Shown here one piece after another: positions 11,347-20,505 of a DNA stretch of 64,000 bases. Source of the stretch: Synechocystis salina LEGE 00031 (GTDB lineage: Bacteria > Cyanobacteriota > Cyanobacteriia > Cyanobacteriales > Microcystaceae); the NCBI RefSeq assembly GCF_015207985.1, contig NZ_JADEVV010000009.1, positions 1 through 64,000 of the forward strand. The letters are read 5' to 3'. Below the pieces are notes generated by a model. The model did not search any database. It saw only the letters and a list, made by a program, of their open reading frames with translations, and was not told where the DNA came from. Each line of letters starts with the position of its first letter. Within the stretch, counting starts at the first letter, position 1. The position numbers and the translations under genes were made by a program.

Positions 11347-12019
11347 TTACCCAGAGTTACTATATAAGGAAACTAAGCGGGCAACAATTACGGTTAAAAA
11401 AATTGCCCCTGCCATAGCCTCAAGATTAGCCAGTAACATCACCCATCTTCCCGTTGGAATAATGCCACCATATCCTACAGTGGTCAAAGTAATTAAGCTG
11501 AAATACATTGCCAAATTCCACGGCTTTAATTGATATTCCCTGATGTCACTGATTTTGAAAGAATAGGGATCTATTTGCCAAATCATAAAATAAATAAATG
11601 ACCAGATAATTCCGATAAAAAGATAAGCGATGATTGCTAACATAATGGTATGACCCGTGACTTTTTGTCTATAGGCTAATACCTTAACTGTTGAGATCCA
11701 TTCATATCCAAACACTAAAATTTTAATGACGGTGGCAGTAACTAAGAAAAAAAACACTAAAACGAGAAATTAACTGGAAGTGGAATATTATATCAGCTAA
11801 AAAAGAAATTAAGATTAAGGTGAATTCAAGCTTTGCTCTTGTATATGAATAAACACGATCATGAAAATAAAAATTTCTCAGAGCAATTAATAAGATAGTC
11901 GCCAGAAAAGTCACATTTACAAAAAACAACTCGAATGTATTTTTGCCGACAATTGCAATCGCAATCCCAATTATTGTAATAATTAAAATAATGTAAAGAT
12001 TTGTCGACTTTTTTAGCAT
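11347..12019 (-). pseudogene. Two-frame K+ channel gene (frameshift at a homopolymer)
   Basis: Two overlapping minus-strand frames together make one ion-channel protein of about 220 residues. The first (from ATG 12019) encodes two to three hydrophobic segments; the second (ending 11347) holds the pore loop ITLTTVGYGGIIPTG with the TVGYG potassium selectivity filter and a final helix. They meet at a run of eight T on the coding strand (eight A at about 11748-11755). Removing one T joins SVFF directly to LVTATVIKIL in a single frame. Either the gene is inactivated, is phase-variable at this run, or the base call is wrong. If intact it would be a two-to-four-helix K+ channel without a C-terminal regulatory domain. 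Confidence 0.75.
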
Positions 12020-12163
12020 AATTTTCCCGTATTACTTGGCAAATTTAAGCAATTACTTGCCAATTGAGAGAGCCCGCAGTAATGAGTTAGTGATCATCGC
12101 TCAACTATTCATTAAGCAGACGATCACCTTGAATTGAATATGTTGCTATTTAACTAAAGGTAA

Positions 12164-12877
12164 TTAAGGCGTAGGAACTACACGGTAATAAACGCCATTG
12201 GCTCCATAGGCCGGACTAAACCAAACCCCGTTATAGAGATAATAAGTGGCATTTCCAATGGTCTGTATTGCGGCCCCTGGAGGTAAGGTCGGATAAATGG
12301 CCCCCATCGCATAGGCCGTATTTTCAGCCCCGGCGGCGTAACCTTCGGCATAGGCATTGCCATTATTCGCATTAGCGGCTGTTGCTCCGATAACGGCCCC
12401 TGTAGCAGCAGCTCCAGCAGCATACCAACCACCGCAACTGTAACAACCCGTTGCATAAGTGTTGACAACCGTTGGCGGATGATAGCCCCCGTAATAGGCT
12501 CCGCCGTAATAGTGGTTATAACCCCCGTAGGCCGTTGCTCCATAGGCACCAGTTCCATGCCAAGAACCGTCGCCCCCCGATGCCGATCCACCTCGAAAAC
12601 CATTAGCGCTCCAGGAACCGTCACCGCCGGATGCCGTACTCCCCCGAAAGCCCGTGCCACTCCAAGAGCCATCGCCCCCAGAGGCCGATCCGCCACGATA
12701 GCCACTAGCACTCCAGGAACCATCCCCTCCTGAAGCCGTTCCCCGAAATCCACTGGCGTGCCATGAGCCACCACCGCCGTGGAAAAATGCTTGGGCAGGA
12801 CTTAAATTTAGGCTAAGGCTAGTTAGCAAGAGACCTGTAAAACTAATTGCCGTTCTTTTTGTCAGTTTATTTTTCAT
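12164..12877 (-). CDS. Exported Gly/Ser-rich 17-residue-repeat protein
   Basis: About 237 residues from the ATG at 12877, which has an AAGGTG ribosome site upstream. A signal peptide ends in SPAQA (Ala-x-Ala cleavage). It is followed by about five tandem units of 16-17 residues with the pattern GGDGSWSAxGFRGGSAS, then a Tyr/Gly-rich segment and a glycine-zipper-like segment, and it closes with TYYLYNGVWFSPAYG. The closing block resembles DUF6515-type surface proteins. The repeats suggest an extended outer-surface or cell-wall protein. It lies 37 nt downstream of the DUF2092 gene on the same strand, and I infer that the two act together. The repeat count probably varies between strains. Confidence 0.75.
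   Translation of the reverse strand: MKNKLTKRTAISFTGLLLTSLSLNLSPAQAFFHGGGGSWHASGFRGTASGGDGSWSASGYRGGSASGGDGSWSGTGFRGSTASGGDGSWSANGFRGGSASGGDGSWHGTGAYGATAYGGYNHYYGGAYYGGYHPPTVVNTYATGCYSCGGWYAAGAAATGAVIGATAANANNGNAYAEGYAAGAENTAYAMGAIYPTLPPGAAIQTIGNATYYLYNGVWFSPAYGANGVYYRVVPTP
12527..12778 (-). repeat. Tandem 51-bp coding repeats
   Basis: About five successive units, near 51 bp each, encode the GGDGSW-x(5)-RG-x(4) motif of the exported repeat protein. Units are similar but not identical at DNA level (codon changes between copies), so the array is not newly expanded. Confidence 0.7.
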
Positions 12878-12922
12878 CGGATTCACCTTAAAAGTAGAAC
12901 ATTAGGGTTTAACAATGGACCT

Positions 12923-13762
12923 TTACTCTATTGGTTCGGGTTCGGGACGTTTGAAGGGAATAGGTTTGGCAGCATTGGCCCGGGTGGAACCAAAAGTATC
13001 AGTGGGGATCGGCATATCTAACTGCCAATTATTAAAGGTCACTTGATGGCGTAACCGGGATGGATCATTCCGATAGACCGCCCGAATCATGCGGGGTAAT
13101 TTGTCCTCTGCCCCAATCCACACTTGGGCAAAGACGTTGTCAGTGGCGATCGCCACCATGTCGGTAGTTGTGCCATCAATGACTTGGGATTGACCAATAT
13201 AAAAAGCGGTTTTTAGATCTCCCGCAATATCACCGTAGGGATTGGCCACCAGAAAATCCGTAAATGGAAAATAAATGGCGGCGGTTTCATAGGCAAATTT
13301 CAACGCTTCATCAATGGTGCCGGGGGCCTCGGCGATCGCCACTAAATCTTCCGTCGGCGCAAAGGCCAGTAGGGTTTTGCCGTTGTAATAAAATTCCGAA
13401 GCAGGGCCATCTCCAGGAGAAAGCACTTGCAATTTATTAGGCCGCTGTAGAGTGACATTAGAAAGGGTGTGGTAAGCCAAAGCTGGCCCCAAACGACTAG
13501 GGTTTTCGTAGGTGGTAACCGCCGTAAATTTCATGGTCTTAGCCACAGCTAGGCGATCGCTCATCGCCTTAAGAATTTCAATGGCCTTGGGTTCCAGATT
13601 GGTTTGGGGATTGGCCGAAATCAAAACTGGATTGGGACGATTAGAATTAGGTAAACTTTCGGCTCTAACCTTACCTGACAGCCCATAATTTAACGGTAAA
13701 CTTAACAAACAAATGGAGATAAAAAATCGCCAAAAGCTTATTTTTTGAGAAAGTATTTGCAT
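12923..13762 (-). CDS. DUF2092 exported protein
   Basis: 279 residues with an N-terminal signal peptide (FFISICLLSLPLNYGLSG). The body matches the DUF2092 family as I know it: ILKAMSDRLAVAKTMKFTA, a PNKLQVLSPGD loop, FYYNGKTLLAF, a PFTDFLVANPY block and ending in DTFGSTRANAAKPIPF. The fold is related to lipoprotein carriers such as LolA, so binding of a lipid or hydrophobic ligand in the periplasm is plausible but not shown. Upstream of, and probably cotranscribed with, the Gly/Ser repeat protein. Confidence 0.75.
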   Translation of the reverse strand: MQILSQKISFWRFFISICLLSLPLNYGLSGKVRAESLPNSNRPNPVLISANPQTNLEPKAIEILKAMSDRLAVAKTMKFTAVTTYENPSRLGPALAYHTLSNVTLQRPNKLQVLSPGDGPASEFYYNGKTLLAFAPTEDLVAIAEAPGTIDEALKFAYETAAIYFPFTDFLVANPYGDIAGDLKTAFYIGQSQVIDGTTTDMVAIATDNVFAQVWIGAEDKLPRMIRAVYRNDPSRLRHQVTFNNWQLDMPIPTDTFGSTRANAAKPIPFKRPEPEPIE

Positions 13763-13872
13763 AAAAATAATTCGCTAAAAACTGAAATGGACATTATTTT
13801 TGTTGATAAATTTTTAAGGGGCGATCGCCAAATAAAAGATCCCTAATTGTTTGGAGAATAACGCCTTGCACC

Positions 13873-14412
13873 CTATTCATTGACCATAGATTCAGGAACC
13901 TGCACAGAAAAATCGCCACAAATTAAAGCAAGCTTGGTGGGATTATTCAAGTCAGTACCTCGCACGAGTTGGGGATCGGCGGGTCGTATCGTTCCTGGCT
14001 GGCTATTTTCACAAATGATGGTGATGATTTTAGGATTTTGATCCGGTGTGATAAATGCTGCCCCTACATAGGCTTTCAACTGGCCTTTGAAAGGAGATTG
14101 GGCAGGAATAGCGTAACTATAGGCGGCTTCCGAGGTTGTTCGCACCGCATAATCGAAGCTCTGAGGTAAAGTAATCCCGAAATTTTGTTGAATATTGTCA
14201 ACTGTTGCCCGAAATTGCCCATTTTTCTGGTAGTAGGTACGCTGGCCTTCCATCATTTTGGCAACGGCCTGTAATGCTGCATTTTGATCCTGATCGGGCT
14301 TAGCATCCTTGGCTTGAACAGGAGCACTTAGGGAAATTTTTTGTCCCAAAAAACCTAATAGAACAGAGGATATTATTCCCAACATCAAAATAGAAATTTT
14401 GTTGACAGCCAT
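13873..14412 (-). CDS. Type IV pilin-like (G/H family) exported protein
   Basis: 179 residues. An N-terminal hydrophobic segment (ISILMLGIISSVLLGFLG) is followed by AALQAVAKMMEGQRTYYQKNGQF, which is the post-helix block of cyanobacterial 'type IV pilin-like G/H family' proteins (usually RxQQxYYxEN). Towards the end, an Ile-Cys-Glu-Asn and a LICG pair (two cysteines) could form a disulfide, as in minor pilins. The prepilin cleavage site (Gly followed by Phe/Met and Glu at +5) is not evident, so it may instead use an ordinary signal peptide or anchor. Single gene, minus strand. Confidence 0.6.
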   Translation of the reverse strand: MAVNKISILMLGIISSVLLGFLGQKISLSAPVQAKDAKPDQDQNAALQAVAKMMEGQRTYYQKNGQFRATVDNIQQNFGITLPQSFDYAVRTTSEAAYSYAIPAQSPFKGQLKAYVGAAFITPDQNPKIITIICENSQPGTIRPADPQLVRGTDLNNPTKLALICGDFSVQVPESMVNE

Positions 14413-14689
14413 AACTAAAACATCTCCAATGATTATTAATTAGGATAGCAATGATTATGGTAAATTAAAGAAAAGTTTACTGAAATTAACTTTGCCTAAA
14501 TAGCAGTCAAGATGGGAGTGACAAGACAAAGGCGATCGCCTTATTTACTAGGTACGAAAATAGATGCGAGAAAAGAAGTCAATAATCGATTAAATCCTCA
14601 TTTATTCAGGGAAGAGTAACTGAAGCTGAGTCCATTGATTAATTACCCCCCGAAGCCTCCCATTTGGCGGTTATAACGGGCAAGCTGAG

Positions 14690-14890
14690 CAAATACTAAC
14701 CGTTCTTCATGTTGTAATTGATTAACATTGGGGCGGTCTCCATCCCCCGCTACAGACCAAATATTGTTGGAGATCGTCCCGATAACAATTTTTTTAGTCC
14801 TGACGACCATGACGGCGGCCTGGCCAATTCCCCATTTTCCTTGTCCTAACTCTGGACTGGTTGCGGTGGGCAGTAGAAAAATGGCTTTAC
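14690..14890 (-). pseudogene. Remnant of an outer-membrane transporter-like (neuromedin-U-type) protein
   Basis: In a different frame from the neighbouring permease, the minus strand encodes TSPELGQGKWGIGQAA, an ISNNIWSVAGDGDRPNVNQ stretch, then unrelated residues to a stop at 14643. The Leu-Gly-x-Gly-Lys-Trp and Asn-x-x-Trp-Ser-x-Ala-Gly-Asp-x-x-Arg-Pro-x-Val-Asn blocks are hallmarks of a family of outer-membrane beta-barrel 'transporter' proteins found in many proteobacteria and cyanobacteria. Only about 60 of the usual 250-300 residues remain, with no start, so this is a relic abutting the end of the ABC permease gene. Confidence 0.6.
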
Positions 14891-15699
14891 CCTTTGACCC
14901 CACTGCTGGCTTCGGAGGGGATAATGTAACGTTGCACAAACAGAAACAGCACAATAATGGGAGCAATGGCAATCACGGAAGCCGCTGCAATTAGCCGCCA
15001 GTCAAAATCCAAAGCGCTAGACAACTGGGCAACGCCCAAAGGCAATGTGTAATATTCTGGTTGATCGAGCACAATCAGGGGCCAAAGAAAATCGCTCCAG
15101 GAACCGATAAAAACAAAAATAGCCAGGGTGACTAGGGCGGGGCGGATGGCTGGAATCATGATGTGCCACCAAATGCCCAATTCTCGACAACCATCGATGC
15201 GAGCAGCCTCTTCCAATTCCTTAGGCACCCCTTGGAAAGCCTGTCGGAGCAGAAAAATACCAAAGGCAGAAGCCAGGCTGGGGAAGATAATGCCCACGTA
15301 ACTATTTCTGAGTCCCAAATTCACTGCCAGAATGTAGAGGGGAATCATGATCAACTGGAAAGGGATCATCAACGTAGCAACGATCGCCGCTAGGGTCACG
15401 TCTCGACCGACAAAGTTCAAACGGGCCAGGGGATAGGCGGCCAAGGCACAAAAAAATAAATTGATGGCCACAGTGATGCTGGAAACCACCACGCTGTTAA
15501 ATAAGTAACGGCCAAAGGGATAGTCTTGCCAAACCTTAATAAAATTGCCCAGGTTGGGTTGTCGGGGTAACAATTGCCCCAAACCACCAAAGACATCCTC
15601 CGTCGGGGCCTTCAACGCCGTAGCTACCAACCACAGTAACGGCAACAACATGGCGATCGCCAATAAGACTAAAACCAGATAAGTTTTCCAGTGTTTCAC
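14887..15699 (-). CDS. ABC sugar-type permease (MalG/UgpE family)
   Basis: 270 residues starting at a GTG, with six predicted membrane helices and the EAA loop typical of importer permeases (ELEEAARIDGCRELGIWWHIMIPA, Gly at the conserved place). It belongs to the CUT1 carbohydrate-uptake group, where it pairs with a MalF-like permease, a binding protein and an ATPase. None of these partners is adjacent; the next gene upstream is guaB3 after a terminator. It therefore works with subunits encoded elsewhere or is an orphan. By memory it corresponds to slr1723 of PCC 6803. Confidence 0.85.
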   Translation of the reverse strand: MKHWKTYLVLVLLAIAMLLPLLWLVATALKAPTEDVFGGLGQLLPRQPNLGNFIKVWQDYPFGRYLFNSVVVSSITVAINLFFCALAAYPLARLNFVGRDVTLAAIVATLMIPFQLIMIPLYILAVNLGLRNSYVGIIFPSLASAFGIFLLRQAFQGVPKELEEAARIDGCRELGIWWHIMIPAIRPALVTLAIFVFIGSWSDFLWPLIVLDQPEYYTLPLGVAQLSSALDFDWRLIAAASVIAIAPIIVLFLFVQRYIIPSEASSGVKG

Positions 15700-15770
15700 G
15701 ACAGTAGGAGACTAGGGGGTAGCGACTGGGGATTGGTCAACAAAGTTCAGCCCAGGATAACAAACAGACC

Positions 15771-15810
15771 AAATAAAAATCCCCCCAGAATGAAATGATC
15801 CGAGGGGATT
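15771..15810 (-). terminator. Rho-independent terminator of guaB3
   Basis: Read on the minus strand, 21 nt after the guaB3 stop: AATCCCC (15804-15810), a loop, then GGGGGGATT (15778-15786) and a T-rich tract (15771-15780). The six-to-seven-base GC-rich stem followed by a T run is a standard intrinsic terminator. Confidence 0.75.
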
Positions 15811-15830
15811 AATAATTGCAATGGCAAGTA

Positions 15831-16994
15831 TTACTTACCCATGCCCAACTGTTGGGCTTTTTGGTAAACCTTACCTTCCGTGAGCAGGGAAGGGGCAATG
15901 ACCACATCCACCTGTTGCATTTCTCTCATATCTTTGGCTCCCAGGGTGCCCATGCTGGTTTTCAATGCCCCCAGCAGGTTATGGGTGCCATCATCCAATT
16001 TGGCGGGCCCCACCAAAATCTCCCGAATGGTGCCAGTGGTACCAACATTAATGCGAGTCCCCCGGGGTAATACGGGACTGGGGGTGGCCATCCCCCAATG
16101 GAAACCACGGCCGGGAGCTTCCGCTGCCCTGGCAATGGGGGAACCGATCATCACTGCATCGGCGCCGCAGGCAATGCATTTACAGATGTCACCACCGGTA
16201 ATGATGCCGCCATCGGCAATGACAGGAACGTAACGGCCACTTTCTTGGAAATAGTCATCCCTGGCCCCAGCACAATCGGCGATCGCCGTTGGTTGAGGAA
16301 CCCCCACTCCCAGCACTCCCCGGGAGGTACAGGCCGCTCCGGGGCCAATGCCCACCAGCACTGCCGCTGCCCCGGCCCGCATCAATTCCAAGCTGACTTC
16401 GTAGGTGACGCAGTTCCCCAACACCACCGGCATGGGCATTTCCTGGCACAGCTTGACCAGATCCAAACTCTCCACCGACTCAGGGGAGAGATGGGCTGTG
16501 GACACCACCGTAGCCTGAATAAATAACAAATCAGCCCCCGCTTCGGCCACTGTACTGGCATATTTGGCCGCCCCCACCGGAGTCAGACTCACCGCCGCAA
16601 TGCCCCCAGCAGCTTGAATTTCTTGAATACGCTTGGTGATTAACTCGGGCTTAATGGGTTCGGCGTAGAGTTCCTGCATTAACCCCACAAATTCCGTTTT
16701 GCCCACCGAAGCGATGCGGTCCAAAATCGGATTAGGGTCTTCATAACGGGTTTGGATGCCCTCTAAATTCACTACCCCCAAAGCGCCCAGTTCCGAGAGT
16801 AGTACTGCCATGCGGCTGTCCACCACCCCATCCATAGCGCTGGCAATAATGGGGATTTCCCGCTCAATGGCGCCCACTTGCCAGCGGGTATCGGCCAGAG
16901 CTGGGTCTAAAGTCCGCACTCCGGGAACCAGTGCAATTTCGTCGATACCATAGGCTCGACGGGCTGTTTTTCCCCGTCCAATCGTAATGTTCAC
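15831..16994 (-). CDS. guaB3: GuaB3-type IMP dehydrogenase without CBS domains
   Basis: 387 residues starting at GTG. It has the IMPDH/GMP-reductase TIM barrel: IASAMDGVVDSRMA near the N-terminus, the catalytic-Cys loop GIGPGAACTSRGVLGVG, the phosphate-binding VIADGGIITGGDICK and DAVMIGSP. The pair of CBS regulatory domains of ordinary IMPDH (about 490 residues) is missing, which together with the sequence marks the GuaB3 group of cyanobacteria and actinobacteria. The enzyme of PCC 6803 (slr1722 by memory) was shown to be a real IMP dehydrogenase that makes XMP in GTP synthesis. A terminator follows immediately. The upstream neighbour is the slr1721-type gene. Confidence 0.93.
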   Translation of the reverse strand: MNITIGRGKTARRAYGIDEIALVPGVRTLDPALADTRWQVGAIEREIPIIASAMDGVVDSRMAVLLSELGALGVVNLEGIQTRYEDPNPILDRIASVGKTEFVGLMQELYAEPIKPELITKRIQEIQAAGGIAAVSLTPVGAAKYASTVAEAGADLLFIQATVVSTAHLSPESVESLDLVKLCQEMPMPVVLGNCVTYEVSLELMRAGAAAVLVGIGPGAACTSRGVLGVGVPQPTAIADCAGARDDYFQESGRYVPVIADGGIITGGDICKCIACGADAVMIGSPIARAAEAPGRGFHWGMATPSPVLPRGTRINVGTTGTIREILVGPAKLDDGTHNLLGALKTSMGTLGAKDMREMQQVDVVIAPSLLTEGKVYQKAQQLGMGK

Positions 16995-17096
16995 GCTTAC
17001 TTACTATTCCCAAACTGTTTAAATTAGCGTACCAAATAATCTGACCCTTTGTGCGTTCCCACACCCGAATAACCCTAATCCACTGGGGATCAGAGG

Positions 17097-18575
17097 CTAT
17101 GGCATCCAACGGGGAGCAAAACCGGCGGTCAATTCTTGGGGATCGGGATCCGCGTCGGTTTCGGTGGCCAGATCTCCAGGTAGGGGGAGTAACCAAACCC
17201 GTCCATCCACAATGGATCTTTGGGAATTGGTGAGCAGATCATGGGAACCCATGCTAGGGCCGGTGGCCACTTGGTCAAACATTAACCCCAGACCATCGGG
17301 AGCAATGGCGAGGTCAACTTCAGGGTAGTTGGGCAAGGCCAACAGAGGGCGGGTTTGGCCATCGGTTAAATTAATCACTGCCAGATAGGGTTCTGGTTGC
17401 ACAGGCTCCCCTTCCCGTTGAATAAAATCCGCCTGCAAACAATAGGCCCTGGGTTGGGAGCGGGGATCAAAACGACAGCTTAATAGGGGATAAGGACCCC
17501 GTAAAATTTCCCTTTGGGTGCGGTCTTGCAGATCGTAAATTACCAGGGAATGGCTAAAATCTGGGTTTTGTTGGGTTAACAGCAGTTCCTTGCCATTGGG
17601 AGAAAAATCTAAAGCTTGCTCCATGGCCTCCAAAAATTGGGGCGCCCCGGCGTTGGGGGTGAGGGGAATCAATCCCACTCCGCCTTCCTGGGTGACCGCC
17701 AGGAAATTTCCATTGGGGCCGACAATGAACTGGTCAGCTTTAATGCCTAAGGGCCGGGGGCTGTCTCCCTTGGGAGCTACCCATAAACCAGCATCGGCAG
17801 GATTTTGGACATTCTGCCTAGCAATCACTAAGGTGCTGCCATTGGTGGCCAGGGCAATGCGCTGATTATCGTAATCCTGATTTTCCCAAAGCCGTTCCAA
17901 CTTTCCCGGTAGAATCTTGGTTTGGGTATTGAGGTTATTGATGCCGGTGGTGACAGTGAAAATATTCTGTTGTCCACTCCGGCGGGTGGGATCGGTGGCG
18001 GTAAAAACCAGGCGATCGCCTTGGGGATAAATTTGAAATTGACGAACGGTGAGATCCCTGGGGGTAAGGATAATTTTTTGCGGTTGTTGGGGGTTGGTAA
18101 TGTTGTAGAGAATTAACCTCCCCCTTTCTTCGCCGCCTACACCGATATAGACCAAAGCCCTGGCTCGACTGGTGATGACACTGGTGAAATCCTGTTCCCC
18201 TCGACCCCTTACCATGGCAGGTAAAGGTAGGCTCAACTGATAGTTCGTGCCGTAACGGGGAATTTCTGTTAGGGAATAAAACCAACGCCGCCCCTGCCAA
18301 ATGGTTTTGCCCGCCAAGGGGGGATCAATGGTCAAACCCGCCTCAATTTTTCCTGGGTCGACGGGGTGATTAAACGTCATGGTCAGGGCCTGGGTCTGGG
18401 CTCCGATATTGGTGTTACGCCAACTGTATTGCGTCACCGACAGGGGGCTTTGATTGCCCCGCAGTAGCACCACCACAATTAGACTAATCAAAATGATGGC
18501 GATCGCCCCCACGGTACGATCAAAGAGGCTCAATTTTTTCCATAAATCTGGAGTAGGGGAAAAACGTTCCATCAT
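17097..18575 (-). CDS. Membrane-anchored TolB-like beta-propeller protein, function unknown
   Basis: About 492 residues. One N-terminal membrane helix (TVGAIAIILISLIVVVLL, near residues 25-43) is followed by a bacterial Ig-like segment (ALTMTFNHPVDPGKIEAGL) and then WD40/TolB-like propeller blades (QIYPQGDRLVFTATDP, LDFSPNGKELLLTQQNP, LAIAPDGLGLMFDQ, and others). The domain faces the periplasm or thylakoid lumen. No catalytic motif. I take the ATG at 18575 instead of the TTG at 18584. The gene starts 26 nt after the aspS stop, on the same strand, and guaB3 follows after about 100 nt; this order is that of PCC 6803 (slr1720-1721-1722 by memory). Confidence 0.7.
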   Translation of the reverse strand: MMERFSPTPDLWKKLSLFDRTVGAIAIILISLIVVVLLRGNQSPLSVTQYSWRNTNIGAQTQALTMTFNHPVDPGKIEAGLTIDPPLAGKTIWQGRRWFYSLTEIPRYGTNYQLSLPLPAMVRGRGEQDFTSVITSRARALVYIGVGGEERGRLILYNITNPQQPQKIILTPRDLTVRQFQIYPQGDRLVFTATDPTRRSGQQNIFTVTTGINNLNTQTKILPGKLERLWENQDYDNQRIALATNGSTLVIARQNVQNPADAGLWVAPKGDSPRPLGIKADQFIVGPNGNFLAVTQEGGVGLIPLTPNAGAPQFLEAMEQALDFSPNGKELLLTQQNPDFSHSLVIYDLQDRTQREILRGPYPLLSCRFDPRSQPRAYCLQADFIQREGEPVQPEPYLAVINLTDGQTRPLLALPNYPEVDLAIAPDGLGLMFDQVATGPSMGSHDLLTNSQRSIVDGRVWLLPLPGDLATETDADPDPQELTAGFAPRWMP

Positions 18576-18600
18576 GGAGGCCAATAAAAAGCAGGGCTAC

Positions 18601-20400
18601 CTAGTCTTCCACTTTAACTTTAGGGATGTAGGTAGAAGCTACCTCCAGCTCCTTAAGTTGCTTTTTATCCACCGCCGCTGGAGCTTCCGTGAGCAGACAA
18701 CTGGCCTGTTGGGTTTTGGGGAATGCGATCACATCCCGAATGGAATCTTCCTTAGCCAACAACATCACCAACCGGTCTAAACCGTAGGCAATACCGCCGT
18801 GGGGAGGGGTGCCATACTCGAACGCATCCAGTAGGAAGCCAAATTTTTCGTGGGCTTCCTCCTGTGATAAACCAATGGTGGCAAAAACTTTTTCCTGCAC
18901 TTCCCGTTGGTAAATACGCAAACTGCCACCGCCAATTTCCACGCCGTTCATGACCAAATCGTAGGCCTGGGCCCGGGCGCATTTTAAGTCATCCAAGTCT
19001 TCCGGGTGGGGGGCAGTAAAGGGATGGTGCAGAGCTTCAAAGCGTTTTTCGTCGGCATTCCACTCAAACATGGGAAAGTCGGTGATCCACAGCAAGTTAA
19101 CAGCATCGGCATCAATTAAATCCAACTGTTCCCCCAGCACTAAACGGAGACGGGATAGGGATTTATTTACCGTGGCCGTATCGCCAGCACCGAACAGTAA
19201 CAAATCCCCCGCTTCGGCTTGGGTACGTTGCAGCAGGGTTTTTACCTGTTCTTCATCCAGGTTGTCCTTAATGGCACCAATGGTATCAATGTCGCCGTTA
19301 TCTCGCACCCGAATGTAGGCAATGCCTTTCGCTCCGGCTTCCGTTGCCTCTTTGAATAAATCTCCGCCGGGTTTAATCCGCACATTGGAGATGCTTTCAT
19401 TGCCACCGGGCACCCTGATGGCCTTGACGGATCCCCCACTACTAACGGCGGCGGCAAAAACTTTAAAGCCACAATTGCCCAGTAAATCCGATAGATCCAC
19501 CAGTTCTAGACCAAAACGGGTATCCGGGCGATCGTTACCGTATTTTGCCATGGAGTCCTGGTAGGTCAGCCGGGGAAATGGCCTGGGCAGATCAATATTT
19601 TTAACGACTTTGAAAATATGGCAAATTAAAGCTTCGTTGAGGTCGAGAATTTCATCCTGCCCCATGAAGCTCATTTCCATGTCCAACTGGGTAAATTCCG
19701 GCTGACGATCGGCCCGTAAATCTTCATCCCGAAAACAGCGGGCAATTTGGTAATAGCGGTCCATACCCGCCACCATCAACAGTTGCTTGAACAGTTGGGG
19801 CGACTGGGGCAGGGCGTACCATTCCCCAGGGTTAACCCGGGAGGGCACTAGGTAATCCCTCGCTCCTTCGGGGGTGGAACGGGTGAGAATGGGAGTCTCA
19901 ATTTCCAGAAAGTCCTCTTGGTCTTCCAGGAAACGGCGCATGGCTTTCACCACTTGATGGCGCAGTTGGAGATTTTGGCTTAACCTGGCCCGCCGCAAGT
20001 CTAGGTAGCGGTATTTGAGCCGTACATCTTCCCGCACCTGTTCTGCTTCGTGGCTGGACACCACAAAGGGCAATTGTTGATTGACGGCGTTGAGCAGGAT
20101 GATGCTGTCCGCATAGATCTCAATCTCCCCGGTGGGAATTTTCTCATTTAACGATTCCGGGGGGCGTTTACTAACCACACCGGTAACTTGCACCACATAC
20201 TCATTACGTAATCCTTCCGCCACCGGATAGGAAACGGGGGTTTGGTCGGGGCTACTAGCGATTTGCACTATGCCCCGGCGATCGCGCAGGTCCAGGAAAA
20301 TTACGCCACCATGATCCCGACGGCGATCGACCCAACCGTAGAGGGTAACAGTTTCCCCCAGATGGGTTGTCCGTAGGTCGCCGCAATAATGAGTACGCAT
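18601..20400 (-). CDS. aspS: Aspartyl-tRNA synthetase
   Basis: 599 residues from the ATG at 20400 ([10 protein letters not shown]); a TTG five codons upstream gives a less likely start. Bacterial-type class II synthetase: N-terminal OB-fold anticodon-binding domain ([23 protein letters not shown]), class II motif 2 ([21 protein letters not shown]), the bacterial GAD insertion, and motif 3 ([13 protein letters not shown]). The anticodon-binding domain and the absence of a Gat-type signal do not by themselves tell whether it is discriminating. Probably first gene of a cluster with the propeller protein and guaB3. Confidence 0.97.
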   Translation of the reverse strand: MRTHYCGDLRTTHLGETVTLYGWVDRRRDHGGVIFLDLRDRRGIVQIASSPDQTPVSYPVAEGLRNEYVVQVTGVVSKRPPESLNEKIPTGEIEIYADSIILLNAVNQQLPFVVSSHEAEQVREDVRLKYRYLDLRRARLSQNLQLRHQVVKAMRRFLEDQEDFLEIETPILTRSTPEGARDYLVPSRVNPGEWYALPQSPQLFKQLLMVAGMDRYYQIARCFRDEDLRADRQPEFTQLDMEMSFMGQDEILDLNEALICHIFKVVKNIDLPRPFPRLTYQDSMAKYGNDRPDTRFGLELVDLSDLLGNCGFKVFAAAVSSGGSVKAIRVPGGNESISNVRIKPGGDLFKEATEAGAKGIAYIRVRDNGDIDTIGAIKDNLDEEQVKTLLQRTQAEAGDLLLFGAGDTATVNKSLSRLRLVLGEQLDLIDADAVNLLWITDFPMFEWNADEKRFEALHHPFTAPHPEDLDDLKCARAQAYDLVMNGVEIGGGSLRIYQREVQEKVFATIGLSQEEAHEKFGFLLDAFEYGTPPHGGIAYGLDRLVMLLAKEDSIRDVIAFPKTQQASCLLTEAPAAVDKKQLKELEVASTYIPKVKVED

Positions 20401-20505
20401 AGAGGTGTTAATCAAGCAAAATTTCGTTAAACGGGAAAATCAAGGGATTAGCTGGGTGCAGGGAAGATGCCGCTCAAATTCCTAATCATTTACCGGGCAA
20501 TCGGC

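Noticed and set aside
12178-12774. Long minus-strand open frame (198 codons) overlapping the Gly/Ser repeat gene
   Set aside because: It is the alternate frame of the repeat array; regular repeats give long open frames in several phases. No signal peptide, no ribosome site.
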